From Nostoc sp. ATCC 53789 (GTDB lineage Bacteria; Cyanobacteriota; Cyanobacteriia; Cyanobacteriales; Nostocaceae): DNA of 57,504 nucleotides. The notes under the pieces were generated by a model that was given only the letters and a program-made list of their open reading frames with translations, searched no databases and was not told the DNA's origin. This document shows, in pieces, positions 26,142 to 34,167 of this stretch. The stretch's first letter is position 1. Each line of letters opens with the position of its first letter. The stretch spans positions 1 to 57,504 of the forward strand of contig NZ_CP046708.1 of NCBI RefSeq assembly GCF_009873495.1, read 5' to 3'. Position numbers and translations under genes: made by a program.

Positions 26142-26185
26142 GCTGACGATGTTTCGTGTCCCTTGCCTTTATTAGGCGTTAGTTG

Positions 26186-26325
26186 GATGCGGGAGCAGAT
26201 ATCGTTACGATAGCGAAATTTGCAGGTCATGCATCGCCAAGTACTACAAGTAAATACGATAGGCGTGAGGAAGCGGCGAAAAAACGGGCGATTGATTTGC
26301 TTAATGTGCCTTACAAGAGACGTTA
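26186..26325 (+). pseudogene. C-terminal remnant of a second tyrosine recombinase
   Basis: In one frame this reads LDAGADIVTIAKFAGHASPS then TTSKYDRREEAAKKRAIDLL and NVPYKRR stop, the C-terminal end of a tyrosine integrase (GHASPSTTSKYDRR carries the His and Tyr). No upstream part is present. A second, shorter copy of the same end is at about 27199-27290. The 518-bp element at 26332 is inserted six bases after its stop codon. Confidence 0.7.
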
Positions 26326-26331
26326 GATACC

Positions 26332-26849
26332 TGTAGCGACCTGCAATTATAAATCCCCCAACCTGCAATCAAGCTATTTTCAAACCAGGATTATTTGCAA
26401 CTATAATTTCATTTGAACCAGGATTAATTGCAACTGAACCAGGATTAAATGCAACCAGCCTGCAATCATCCGTTTCGACCAGGATTAATTGCAAATAAGC
26501 TCAACACCTTACTATGACTGAGTTTTCAGTATTGGCAGGAGTTGGTCAAAAAACTCATTTCAGAATTTGATAAATTAACAATGAAATATTTACCGAGTTT
26601 TTTTACTTGAAAAACAACGGTTTAACGTTCCGAAAGCCTTACCAATGCGGCAGTTAAGAAAACGTTCGTTTTTTTAACTTTTATAGTTGCATTTAATCCT
26701 GGCTCAAAGCGATGATTGCAGGTTGGTTGCAAATAATCCTGGCTCAGTTGCATTTAATCCTGGCTGAAGCACAATTATAGTTGCATTTAATCCTGGTTTG
26801 TAAATGTCTTGATTGCAGGTTTGAGCGATTAGTATTGCAGGTCGCTACA
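26332..26849. mobile_element. 518-bp non-autonomous transposon with TniA-type multi-site ends
   Basis: Ends are TGTAGCGACCTGCAAT in inverted orientation, flanked by a 6-bp direct repeat GATACC (26326-26331 and 26850-26855). Each end of about 165 bp carries four copies of a CCAGGATTAATTGCAA-type site plus CCTGCAATCA boxes, in the same order and spacing on both sides. The 190-bp interior has no gene. The end layout closely parallels the 4223-bp TniAB transposon at 45790-50012, including shared words CAATCATCCG and TTAATTGCAAATAAGC. It is a miniature of a related but distinct element family whose transposase is not in this window. Confidence 0.8.
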
Positions 26850-26908
26850 GATACCACGGCTGTGTTACAAAAACTAGTGTCACTAATATTAAGCAATATT
26901 TCGCCAAC

Positions 26909-27193
26909 GGTATCAGCAATCGTACAGAAAGTTATGCTAAGGCTGTAACCCTTACTGGATAAGCATTCTGAAAATCGATATTTTTCGCAATTCTTGATGT
27001 ACCAATTAACCTATAGATTATTTGGTACAGCTTTTTTGTACGGCACAGTAAGGATTTGAGGCTTTGAAATTTCAGACAGATCAATTGGTACAGGTTTATA
27101 AGAGGGGATGCCTGCGGCGGCAAGCTACGCAATATTCAAAACGGCTAATCAATTCCTTAGCGTAAGTTTCTATTCGACTGCTCATTTCACCCC
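26909..27193. mobile_element. Tn3-type miniature element or remnant
   Basis: The left side has CAATCGTACAGAAAGTTATG then CTAAGGCTGTAAC (about 26917-26949). The right side has CTTAGCGTAAGTTTCTATTC then GACTGCTCATTTCACCCC (27154-27191). Both are diverged copies of the Tn3-family end at 27503/31371. Between them, TGTACCAATTAACC and ATTTGGTACAG words (26999-27030, 27075-27090) resemble the res region of the intact transposon. It looks like a Tn3-derived inverted-repeat miniature element; the outermost left bases are too diverged to define. Confidence 0.5.
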
Positions 27194-27198
27194 TATTA

Positions 27199-27290
27199 CT
27201 ACAAGTAAATATGATCGGCGTGGGGAAGCGGCCAATAAACGGGCGATTGATTTGCTGAATGTGCCTTATGGTAGGCGGAATAAGCGTTAA
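27199..27290 (+). pseudogene. Second copy of an integrase C terminus
   Basis: Reads TTSKYDRRGEAANKRAIDLL, NVPYGRRNKR, stop. Nearly the same as the end of the remnant at 26186-26325, but its upstream part is replaced by the Tn3-like right end at 27154-27191. It is a fragment left by insertion or recombination. Confidence 0.65.
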
Positions 27291-27398
27291 TTTTCTCAGA
27301 TACAAGAACGCTTGTTTCGCAGTTGTCATGCGCGGTCGTAATTACTTCAAACGCTCTTGCATAATTTCCCAATCAACCTCTGATAGCTGTAAGTAGGT

Positions 27399-27428
27399 AT
27401 CACCGTGCCAAAACGGGAAAATTGTACG
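27399..27428. repeat. Recurrent element-end motif, left copy around the Tn3 transposon
   Basis: ATCACCGTGCC, AAAACGGGAAAATTG, TACG. The inverted partner is at 31520-31550 (ATCACCGTGCCAAAACG on the other strand, ending TACGCG). The two bracket the intact Tn3-family transposon, suggesting an older outer element of about 4.15 kb into which that transposon inserted. The minus-strand frame left of it ends TYLQLSEVDWEIMQERLK and stops at 27345, so it also cuts a gene end. Confidence 0.5.
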
Positions 27429-27572
27429 CTAAGGGTAAAAGCCATGCCCAGCAAGCATCTTAGCCCCTCTCTTTTCTACAGCACCCGTGAGCGCCTGTTT
27501 ACGGGGTGAAATGAGCAACCGTACAGAAAGTTACGCTAAGGCTGAAACGATTACTAGATAAGCTTTTCAGAT

Positions 27573-28199
27573 TTACTTCTCCAACGCCGATTCAGAGCCG
27601 GACTGCCTGTGACGTTTGACAATATCATTGACAGTTGTCTTGCTGAGGTTGAGTTTTTCTGCAATTTTGCGGTAAGAGTACCCCTGTTGCACCATCTGCA
27701 AAACTTTGGGGCCCAACTTATCTGCTTTGAGCCTTTGTCCTGGCTGTCTGCCAAACTTTTGACCTCTTGCTTTAGCCGCAGCCACCCCCGAACGCACCCT
27801 TTCTCGTACCAAATCCCGTTCAAATTCAGCCAAAGATGCCATTAGATGGGCAATTAGCCTGCCTTGGGGTGTATTCAAATCAAATTGCAATCCGGTTTGA
27901 GCAATTAAGGAAACATGCCAACTATGGAGTAACTGCAACGTCTCAATCAGGTCAATAGTGCTACGTCCCCATCGGGTCATCTCCGTCACCAAAATTGCAT
28001 CAATACTATGACTTTGAGCTAACGCCATAACCTTTTGTCGCTCAGAGCGGTTGTGTTTAATTCCAGAGGCTGTTTCCTTCCAAACACCAACTACCTCAAA
28101 ACCACAAACAGCAGCATACTCTAATAAGTCCCGTTCTTGCCGCTCACAAGACTGGTCAGTTGTTGAAACCCGACAATAAATGGCAATTCTTTGTACCAA
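27573..28199 (-). CDS. tnpR: Serine recombinase (resolvase) of the Tn3-family transposon
   Basis: 208 residues. The resolvase/invertase catalytic domain starts at RIAIYCRVSTTDQSCERQER, with the nucleophilic Ser in CRVSTTDQ. It has ASGIKHNRSERQKVMALAQS, ILVTEMTRWGRSTIDLIETL, AHLMASLAEFERDLVRERVR and a C-terminal HTH (GYSYRKIAEKLNLSKTTVND). It should resolve cointegrates at the site in the 102-bp gap before tnpA, where TTGTACCAA words repeat (28191-28200, 28253-28261). Divergent to tnpA within the same inverted repeats. Confidence 0.93.
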   Translation of the reverse strand: MVQRIAIYCRVSTTDQSCERQERDLLEYAAVCGFEVVGVWKETASGIKHNRSERQKVMALAQSHSIDAILVTEMTRWGRSTIDLIETLQLLHSWHVSLIAQTGLQFDLNTPQGRLIAHLMASLAEFERDLVRERVRSGVAAAKARGQKFGRQPGQRLKADKLGPKVLQMVQQGYSYRKIAEKLNLSKTTVNDIVKRHRQSGSESALEK

Positions 28200-28301
28200 T
28201 TAAACCCTCTGGATTTTATAGGTCTCAAACCCGTACTGCACCGTTGCAATTTATTGTACCAAATAACCTACACTTTAATTAATACGAAGTAGGACTTATG
28301 A
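28200..28301. promoter_or_regulatory. Probable res site and divergent promoters of the Tn3-family transposon
   Basis: The spacer between divergent tnpR and tnpA contains TTGGTACA/TTGTACCAA inverted words at each side. A similar pair exists in the Tn3-type remnant (26999-27090), supporting a conserved recombination site. Position between the two genes is standard for res. Confidence 0.55.
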
Positions 28302-31300
28302 ATGGGATTCCTTACTCTTGAACAGCGACAACGCTACGGACGCTATGAGTCGGAACCAACGCCAATGCAATTGGCTCGCTACTTCCATCTTGATGATACG
28401 GATTTTGATAGTGTTCTAATTCGACGTGGAAATCAAAACCGCCTGGGTTTTGCCTTGCAGCTAGTTAGCGTCAGGTTTCTGGGAACTTTTTTGGAAAATC
28501 CCATTGATGTTCCGCTTGGTGTAATAATCCACGTAGCCACTCAGTTAGGAATCTCAGATATCGAGTGTTTGCCACGCTACCTTGAGCGTTCCGTAACCCA
28601 TTGGGAGCATCAGGGTGAGATTCAACAACTTTATGGCTATCGAGATTTTAGCGGGCAACCAGGACACTGGCAATTGGTTCGTTGGCTGTATGGACGTGCC
28701 TGGGTTGGTTCCGAGAGTCCAAGTGTTTTATTTGACTTGGTGACAGCAAGGTTAGTTGAACATAAAATCCTTTTACCTGGAGTTACAGTTCTGGAGCGTC
28801 TGGTTGCCAGTGTCCGAGAGCGGACGGCGAAGAGGCTGTGGCAAATTTTAGCCAAAATTCCTTCAAAGGAACAACGCTCAAAGCTTGAAGCCTTACTAGT
28901 AACCGATGAGAAAACTTGGTACACACCACTCGACCAATTACGGCGATCGCCAACTCGTCACAGCGCTCCCGCTTTGGTCAATGCTTTGAACCGTCTAGTT
29001 AAAGTGCGTTCCCTTGGGATCAACGCCTTGAATTTCTCTAATATCCCAGCCAGCAGATTAAAAGCTCTTGCCCGCCATGCAGCAACAATTCGAGTTCAGG
29101 CAATTGCCCGTATGCCGTTTGAGCGGAGAATTGCGACTCTACTTGCCTTTATTCATACCTTGGAAGCTCTTGCTGCTGATGATACCCTCGATGTGCTGGA
29201 ATTGTTGATCAAGGATTTACTCGCCAAGTCAGTGCGGGATGGAAAAAAAGAACGGTTACGCACGATCAAAGACCTGGATGCGTCAGCTTTGCGATTGGGT
29301 ACAGCCTGTGCAGTTATACTTGACCCCAATTGTGAAGATAAAAGCGTGCGTGAAGTTATTTTTCAACTTATTCCTCAAGAGAAGCTACAAGCTTCTGTGT
29401 CAAAGGTGGAAGAACTAGCTAGACCACCAGAAGATGACTATTACCCAGAACTGTTGAAGCGTTGGACAATTGTTCGCAGATTTCTCCCCTCACTGCTGCG
29501 GACAATTGATTTTCAAGCAACCAAAGCTGGTCAATCAATTCTTAAGGCTGTGGAATTTCTCAAAAGTATTGAGAAGAAAGCAAATCCCTTGATGGATACT
29601 GCTCCACTCAATGGCATTACTAAAGGCTGGCTGCAATTAATTGTACAACCCAATGCAGATATCGACCGTCGCGCTTACACTTTCTGTACTTTAGAGCGAT
29701 TATGTGAGGGATTGCGCCGTCGAGAACTGTTTATCACCCCTAGTATCCGTTGGAGCAACCCCCATGCCAAGTTACTGCAAGGTTCATATTGGGAATCAGC
29801 CAGACCACAAGTCTGTCGCGCACTAAACCTACAACCAACACCCGCAGCGGAACTGTCCAAGTTGAAACAGCAACTCGATGAAGCATTTCATCGTACTGCT
29901 AATAATCTGCCCAGTAATGCAGCAGTAAGGGTCGAACCTAACAAAAAAGGGCGTGATACTTTAACAGTAACCAACCTGGATAAGTTAGAAGAACCTGCCA
30001 GCTTGAAGGCTCTCAAAATACTGGTAGCAGAACTACTCCCCCGTGTGGATTTGCCAGAAGCCCTACTGGAAATCCATGCCAAAACAGGGTTTATGGATGA
30101 ATTTAACCACGGTAGTCAGGATAGCTCACGAGTAACTGATTTACACATTAGTGTCTGTGCAGTGCTGATAGCTCAAAGTTGCAACATCGGGTTGAAGCCA
30201 GTTACCCGTGCAGATATCCCAGCCCTAACTCGTAATCGACTGGCTTGGATACAACAAAACTACCTTCGTTCTGAAACCTTGAAGAGTGCTAATGCGCGGT
30301 TGGTTGATGCTCAAACTCATATTCCATTGGCGCAGACTTGGGGTGGGGGAGAAGTCGCATCAGCAGATGGATTGCGTTTTGTGGTGCCTGTACAAACACT
30401 AAATTCAGGCCCAAATAGCAAATATTTTGGTCGGGGTCGAGGTATTACTTACTACAACTTTACTTCAGACCAGTTTACAGGTTTTCACGGTTTGGTGGTT
30501 CCTGGAACGCTGCGTGACTCCCTGGTTGTGCTGGTCGGGCTTTTGGAGCAACAGACCTCTCTTCGTCCCAAGGAGATCATGACTGATACAAGCGGTTACA
30601 GTGATGTGATATTCGGTCTTTTCTGGCTACTAGGCTATCAGTTCAGCCCCCGACTGGCTGATGTAGGGGAGGCTCGCTTTTGGCGTTTGGACTCTGAAGC
30701 CGATTATGGCGTTCTCAATGGAATAGCACGGCAACGGGTCAATACCTCTTTTATTGAGAATTATTGGGATGACATGCTGCGAGTTGCAGGTTCTTTAAAG
30801 TTGGGAACGGTGAGCGCAACAGATATTATGCGAACTTTATACCGAGGTGAAAAACCTTCTGTTCTGGGTCGGGCGATTGGGGAGTTGGGGCGTATAGCCA
30901 AAACTTTGTACCTATTAAACTATGTCGATGATGAGGCTTATCGTCGTCGAATTTTGACTCAACTAAATCGCGGTGAAGGACGGCACGGACTCGCTAGAGT
31001 TATATTTCATGGTCAAAAGGGAGAGTTGCGCCAACGTTACCGAGAGGGACAAGAAGACCAACTTTCGGCTTTGGGGTTGGTCGTCAATGCTTTGGTACTA
31101 TGGAATACATATTATATGGATGCTGCACTTAGCTCTATCGGCTCCCAACAAAGCATGAATCTTGAGGATCTAGCGCGGCTATCGCCTTTGGGACATTCTC
31201 ACATCAATATGTTGGGACGTTATCATTTCTCTTTGCCTCTTGCAGTTATGCAGGGGGAAATGCGTTCGCTGCGCGATCCAAAAGACCCTAACGAACAGGA

Positions 31301-31307
31301 TGATTAG
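28302..31307 (+). CDS. tnpA: Tn3-family transposase TnpA
   Basis: 1001 residues, the usual TnpA length. The N-terminal part (LTLEQRQRYGRYESEPTPMQ) matches the Tn3 DNA-binding domain. The DDE catalytic domain is at the C-terminal half: Asp in EVASADGLRFVV (about 690), Asp in IMTDTSGYSDVIFGLFWLLG (about 766) and Glu at RVNTSFIENYWDDM or nearby (about 826), then LGRAIGELGRIAKTLYLLNY and GEGRHGLARVIFHGQKGELR. The frame is intact, and the terminal repeats match, so the element is probably functional. Confidence 0.95.
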   Translation: MGFLTLEQRQRYGRYESEPTPMQLARYFHLDDTDFDSVLIRRGNQNRLGFALQLVSVRFLGTFLENPIDVPLGVIIHVATQLGISDIECLPRYLERSVTHWEHQGEIQQLYGYRDFSGQPGHWQLVRWLYGRAWVGSESPSVLFDLVTARLVEHKILLPGVTVLERLVASVRERTAKRLWQILAKIPSKEQRSKLEALLVTDEKTWYTPLDQLRRSPTRHSAPALVNALNRLVKVRSLGINALNFSNIPASRLKALARHAATIRVQAIARMPFERRIATLLAFIHTLEALAADDTLDVLELLIKDLLAKSVRDGKKERLRTIKDLDASALRLGTACAVILDPNCEDKSVREVIFQLIPQEKLQASVSKVEELARPPEDDYYPELLKRWTIVRRFLPSLLRTIDFQATKAGQSILKAVEFLKSIEKKANPLMDTAPLNGITKGWLQLIVQPNADIDRRAYTFCTLERLCEGLRRRELFITPSIRWSNPHAKLLQGSYWESARPQVCRALNLQPTPAAELSKLKQQLDEAFHRTANNLPSNAAVRVEPNKKGRDTLTVTNLDKLEEPASLKALKILVAELLPRVDLPEALLEIHAKTGFMDEFNHGSQDSSRVTDLHISVCAVLIAQSCNIGLKPVTRADIPALTRNRLAWIQQNYLRSETLKSANARLVDAQTHIPLAQTWGGGEVASADGLRFVVPVQTLNSGPNSKYFGRGRGITYYNFTSDQFTGFHGLVVPGTLRDSLVVLVGLLEQQTSLRPKEIMTDTSGYSDVIFGLFWLLGYQFSPRLADVGEARFWRLDSEADYGVLNGIARQRVNTSFIENYWDDMLRVAGSLKLGTVSATDIMRTLYRGEKPSVLGRAIGELGRIAKTLYLLNYVDDEAYRRRILTQLNRGEGRHGLARVIFHGQKGELRQRYREGQEDQLSALGLVVNALVLWNTYYMDAALSSIGSQQSMNLEDLARLSPLGHSHINMLGRYHFSLPLAVMQGEMRSLRDPKDPNEQDD

Positions 31308-31376
31308 AATGCTTGTGTGGTATGCGTTTCAGCCTTAGCGTAACTTTCTGTACGGTTGCTCATTTCACCCCTTTAC

Positions 31377-31650
31377 CCTCAATTGATTGGTGCAGAGTAG
31401 TAACAATACTCTGCACCATCTGGAAAGACTAATTCGAGTCAAAAGTGATAAATACAGGTATGCCATTTGCTCAAAACAACTGATTTTCATAGCGTTGAGG
31501 TTAGCATCAATTCCAAGCGCGTACAATGCAACACGTTTTGGCACGGTGATGCCAAGTATGAAGCAAGTTTTACTTTAAAAGATGTAATCAGAAAGAAACG
31601 GACAACAAATCTACTTCCATGTTTTGAATATTAGTTTAAGGGAAATCTTT
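31377..31650. other. Region right of the Tn3 transposon with an inverted element-end motif
   Basis: Contains the inverted 31-bp motif at 31520-31550 (see 27399) and an imperfect hairpin built on TGCAGAGTAGTAACAATACTCTGCA (31391-31415). No gene recognised. Confidence 0.4.
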
Positions 31651-32052
31651 ATGTCATCTAGCAGCATAGTCATAATCAATCCTCAAAAATGTAGACCTTT
31701 CCTGCTTAAGGTTATGGTTTATAGCCCCGAAGCAGGTTACAAGTTTATTATCGAAATCCAGAAGGCTTGCACAGCTAACAACGAAGAGGTTTGGAAACTT
31801 CTTTTTGATCTATATAAGAAGATTGACAACAATTTTGTAGAGATTATCAGTGTTGAGTACGTAGCTGGTGATCCCAATGAAATTGAAAAAGTTGCGGCTA
31901 TTACAGATGAAGGTATGAAGCGCTCTCAGGTGCGAGAATTTCGCGAGAACGTCTATCCCGTTGTTAAGACCATTGCAGTCAAAGGGGAAACGCCGACTAC
32001 AGAAGATCAGAAGAACGCTAACCTTGTCATAAAAAATGCGGTGCTAGCCTGA
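31651..32052 (+). CDS. Hypothetical protein, about 133 aa
   Basis: Unrecognised soluble protein. The start at ATG 31651 (MSSSSIVIINPQKCRPFLLK), preceded by GGGAAAT, is preferred to ATG 31624. Mixed alpha/beta pattern, no membrane segment, ending KNANLVIKNAVLA. It lies 20 to 45 bp before the secreted/outer-membrane-type protein gene on the same strand and may be co-transcribed with it. Confidence 0.5.
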   Translation: MSSSSIVIINPQKCRPFLLKVMVYSPEAGYKFIIEIQKACTANNEEVWKLLFDLYKKIDNNFVEIISVEYVAGDPNEIEKVAAITDEGMKRSQVREFRENVYPVVKTIAVKGETPTTEDQKNANLVIKNAVLA

Positions 32053-32097
32053 CGATTACATTATTCCAGAGAGATGGGTATAGTATCCCTCGAAAAA

Positions 32098-33885
32098 ATG
32101 ACATTATTATTGTCTAAGTTTATTGAAAAAAGCATTCCCTGTCTGTTCTGCTTGATAGGCTGCTTGATTCTTCCGAATAATGCCAATGCTCAAACGTATG
32201 CAAGCTGTAAAAACAAAAATGCAATTACTGAAGAGATGGATTTTATAGTCCGCTCTGTACGTATCGAAGGAAAATGGATACCAAACGATTTACTAGAAAT
32301 CATTAAGAATACTGTAAATATTGGAGAACAATATTCTCCCGCCAATGTTAGTGATGCTCAGACAAAAGTCAGTGAGTGGTTTGAAGAAAAAGAGAATAAT
32401 TTTAATTTGTCTAATGGAGCATACTCCATTCTGTACGTCGATTCCGAGACTTGTGATGTTTCCGATGAAACTAACCCCAAACAGGTAGAAATCGTCATTC
32501 ACCCTTACTCTGTGCGTGTAGATTTGTTGAGTGTGGGAAATAATGTATTGCCTATTCCCCGTGTGAATACTCCTTCGTTTTCTACAGGTGTTCCATCTGA
32601 GCTACTAGCAACATTGCCGGTGATTGGTATCTTGGCAGATCGAAATTACAGTGAATCGCTTTATTTACAAACCACGACCGATCTACTCAACCTTCCTCCA
32701 AGAACCACTACAGACAATGGCGATCAGACAACCAATTTAAACCTGAATTTGAGCGCTCGTCGCTCACTCAGTCAACCATTTTACAACCTCAATACAGGAC
32801 TGGAATATACTCATTTCAACTATAGTGGACAACCTGGAGAGAATATTTCAATCAGTTACGGCAATAGATTTGAGCCACTAGGTGAAGGACAAAACTGGCG
32901 CGAACAAGTCCAGATCGAAGGAGGAATACAGGGACGACTCGACCAATCGTTTTTTGACGCTTATGCACTCGGTAGTAGTGTGAGGTTGCTGCAAAACATT
33001 TATAATTTGCGTAACAGTGATCCAGTCCAAAATTCCGATATCGGATTAAAACTCTATGCATTAGGTGACAGTCGAATAGGTAATGGATTCGGACGTATGG
33101 GAGTATGGTTCGATAGCGGTTTTCCTAGCAACTCAAGTTCCTATCAAAGACTCGCGGTGCGTGCGGGTTACGCTACAGAACTAGGGCATGGACACAACAC
33201 TATAGGGCTGGAAATCATAGCTGGTAGTGGCTATGCTTGGGGTAATTCTCCTGAATACAGCAGATTTTTTGGTGGCAATTCAGTCTCTAACTATCTCTAC
33301 GAACAGTTAGGCGATGCCCAAGTGAAAGACTTTCCATCGGGTCCTATTCTCCGTAGTTTCGGCGAACAGCAAGCAGGACTGCGTGGTTCAAACGGTTTAG
33401 TAAGTGGAGGAAATTTCTACTGGCATATTAATCTTAATCTGACATTTCCAATCGCCCAGTGGTCCAAACCTCTTATACCAGACATTGAAATTGATAATGG
33501 CAGAACACTTCGTTCGATTCTTAAAGGGCAAGTTAATACTGCGAGAAATTCCATTGCAGTTTATCTAGAAGAGCAAGGCTATTCAAGTGAAGAAGCTGAT
33601 AATCGAGCAGATAGGATTGTAAAAAGAGATATTGCTCCTACGGTAAACTATATTGCTGATCATGCGAATATTTACTCTATCAAACCGATGTTGCTTTTTG
33701 ATGCCGCGCAAATCAGCGGAAACAATGGACTGGGTAGTACAACTTGGGCAGCGGTTGGAGCGGGAATACAAGTGAATATTATTAACGGTAGTTTGGAAAC
33801 AGGTTATATGCAAACTATTGCCCCTGCTTCCGACTCGTCGGTTGGGAACTTTTTTCTACGTCTTGTCTTACATAATTTCCCCTGA
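32098..33885 (+). CDS. Secreted or outer-membrane protein with POTRA-like N terminus and predicted beta barrel
   Basis: About 595 residues from ATG 32098 (a start at 32074 is possible). A signal peptide is clear: SKFIEKSIPCLFCLIGCLIL followed by ANAQ. The next 110 residues (FIVRSVRIEGKWIPNDLLEI, then VEIVIHPYSVRVDLLSVG) resemble a POTRA unit. From about residue 190 alternating hydrophobic/polar strands (NLNLNLSARRSLSQPFYNLN, FGRMGVWFDSGF, FYWHINLNLTFPIAQW) and the end FFLRLVLHNFP suggest an outer-membrane barrel of the Omp85/surface-antigen type. No partner secreted substrate was identified. Family assignment is tentative. Confidence 0.5.
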   Translation: MTLLLSKFIEKSIPCLFCLIGCLILPNNANAQTYASCKNKNAITEEMDFIVRSVRIEGKWIPNDLLEIIKNTVNIGEQYSPANVSDAQTKVSEWFEEKENNFNLSNGAYSILYVDSETCDVSDETNPKQVEIVIHPYSVRVDLLSVGNNVLPIPRVNTPSFSTGVPSELLATLPVIGILADRNYSESLYLQTTTDLLNLPPRTTTDNGDQTTNLNLNLSARRSLSQPFYNLNTGLEYTHFNYSGQPGENISISYGNRFEPLGEGQNWREQVQIEGGIQGRLDQSFFDAYALGSSVRLLQNIYNLRNSDPVQNSDIGLKLYALGDSRIGNGFGRMGVWFDSGFPSNSSSYQRLAVRAGYATELGHGHNTIGLEIIAGSGYAWGNSPEYSRFFGGNSVSNYLYEQLGDAQVKDFPSGPILRSFGEQQAGLRGSNGLVSGGNFYWHINLNLTFPIAQWSKPLIPDIEIDNGRTLRSILKGQVNTARNSIAVYLEEQGYSSEEADNRADRIVKRDIAPTVNYIADHANIYSIKPMLLFDAAQISGNNGLGSTTWAAVGAGIQVNIINGSLETGYMQTIAPASDSSVGNFFLRLVLHNFP

Positions 33886-34167
33886 TATCTAACCAGTACT
33901 TAGGAGTTTAAGACTCAAGCCCAATCCGAAGATATGCTTTCTAGCAAATAGCCAAACATAAATAAAAATGTGGAGGTTTAGTGATGAATGATTTTAGAGT
34001 CATTTCAACAGATTAAATTTACGTTCATCTAGTGTAGTTGCTCCTGATAATATTATCACTTACTTGAGAAGTATGCAGAGCGAATAGCGAATAAAGAAAC
34101 AGCCAAACAAGCCCTCATAACTATTGTAATATTTGAGTTTTGATACATAAACTGGAGGAATTTTCAA
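33886..34167. other. Intergenic, promoter region of the lysozyme-like gene
   Basis: AT-rich. Short frames only. GGAGGAATTTTCAA just before 34168 is a strong ribosome binding site. No repeats or structure noticed. Confidence 0.35.

Larger units (their letters stand above)
27503..31371. mobile_element. Intact Tn3-family transposon, 3869 bp
   Basis: Perfect 47-bp terminal inverted repeats beginning GGGGTGAAATGAGCAACCGT are flanked by the 5-bp duplication TTTAC (27498-27502 and 31372-31376), the size expected for Tn3 elements. It carries only a serine recombinase and TnpA, divergently oriented, with a res-like spacer between them. Identical ends and clean duplication suggest recent, still active insertion. 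Confidence 0.93.

Noticed and set aside
26332..26849. CRISPR-like array from repeated CCAGGATTAATTGCAA sites
   Set aside because: The repeats are mirrored on the two sides, unevenly spaced and bounded by terminal inverted repeats with a target duplication, so they are transposon-end binding sites.
28637..28924. Minus-strand frame inside tnpA
   Set aside because: Antisense shadow of a strongly coding gene; no independent start signal or recognisable domain.
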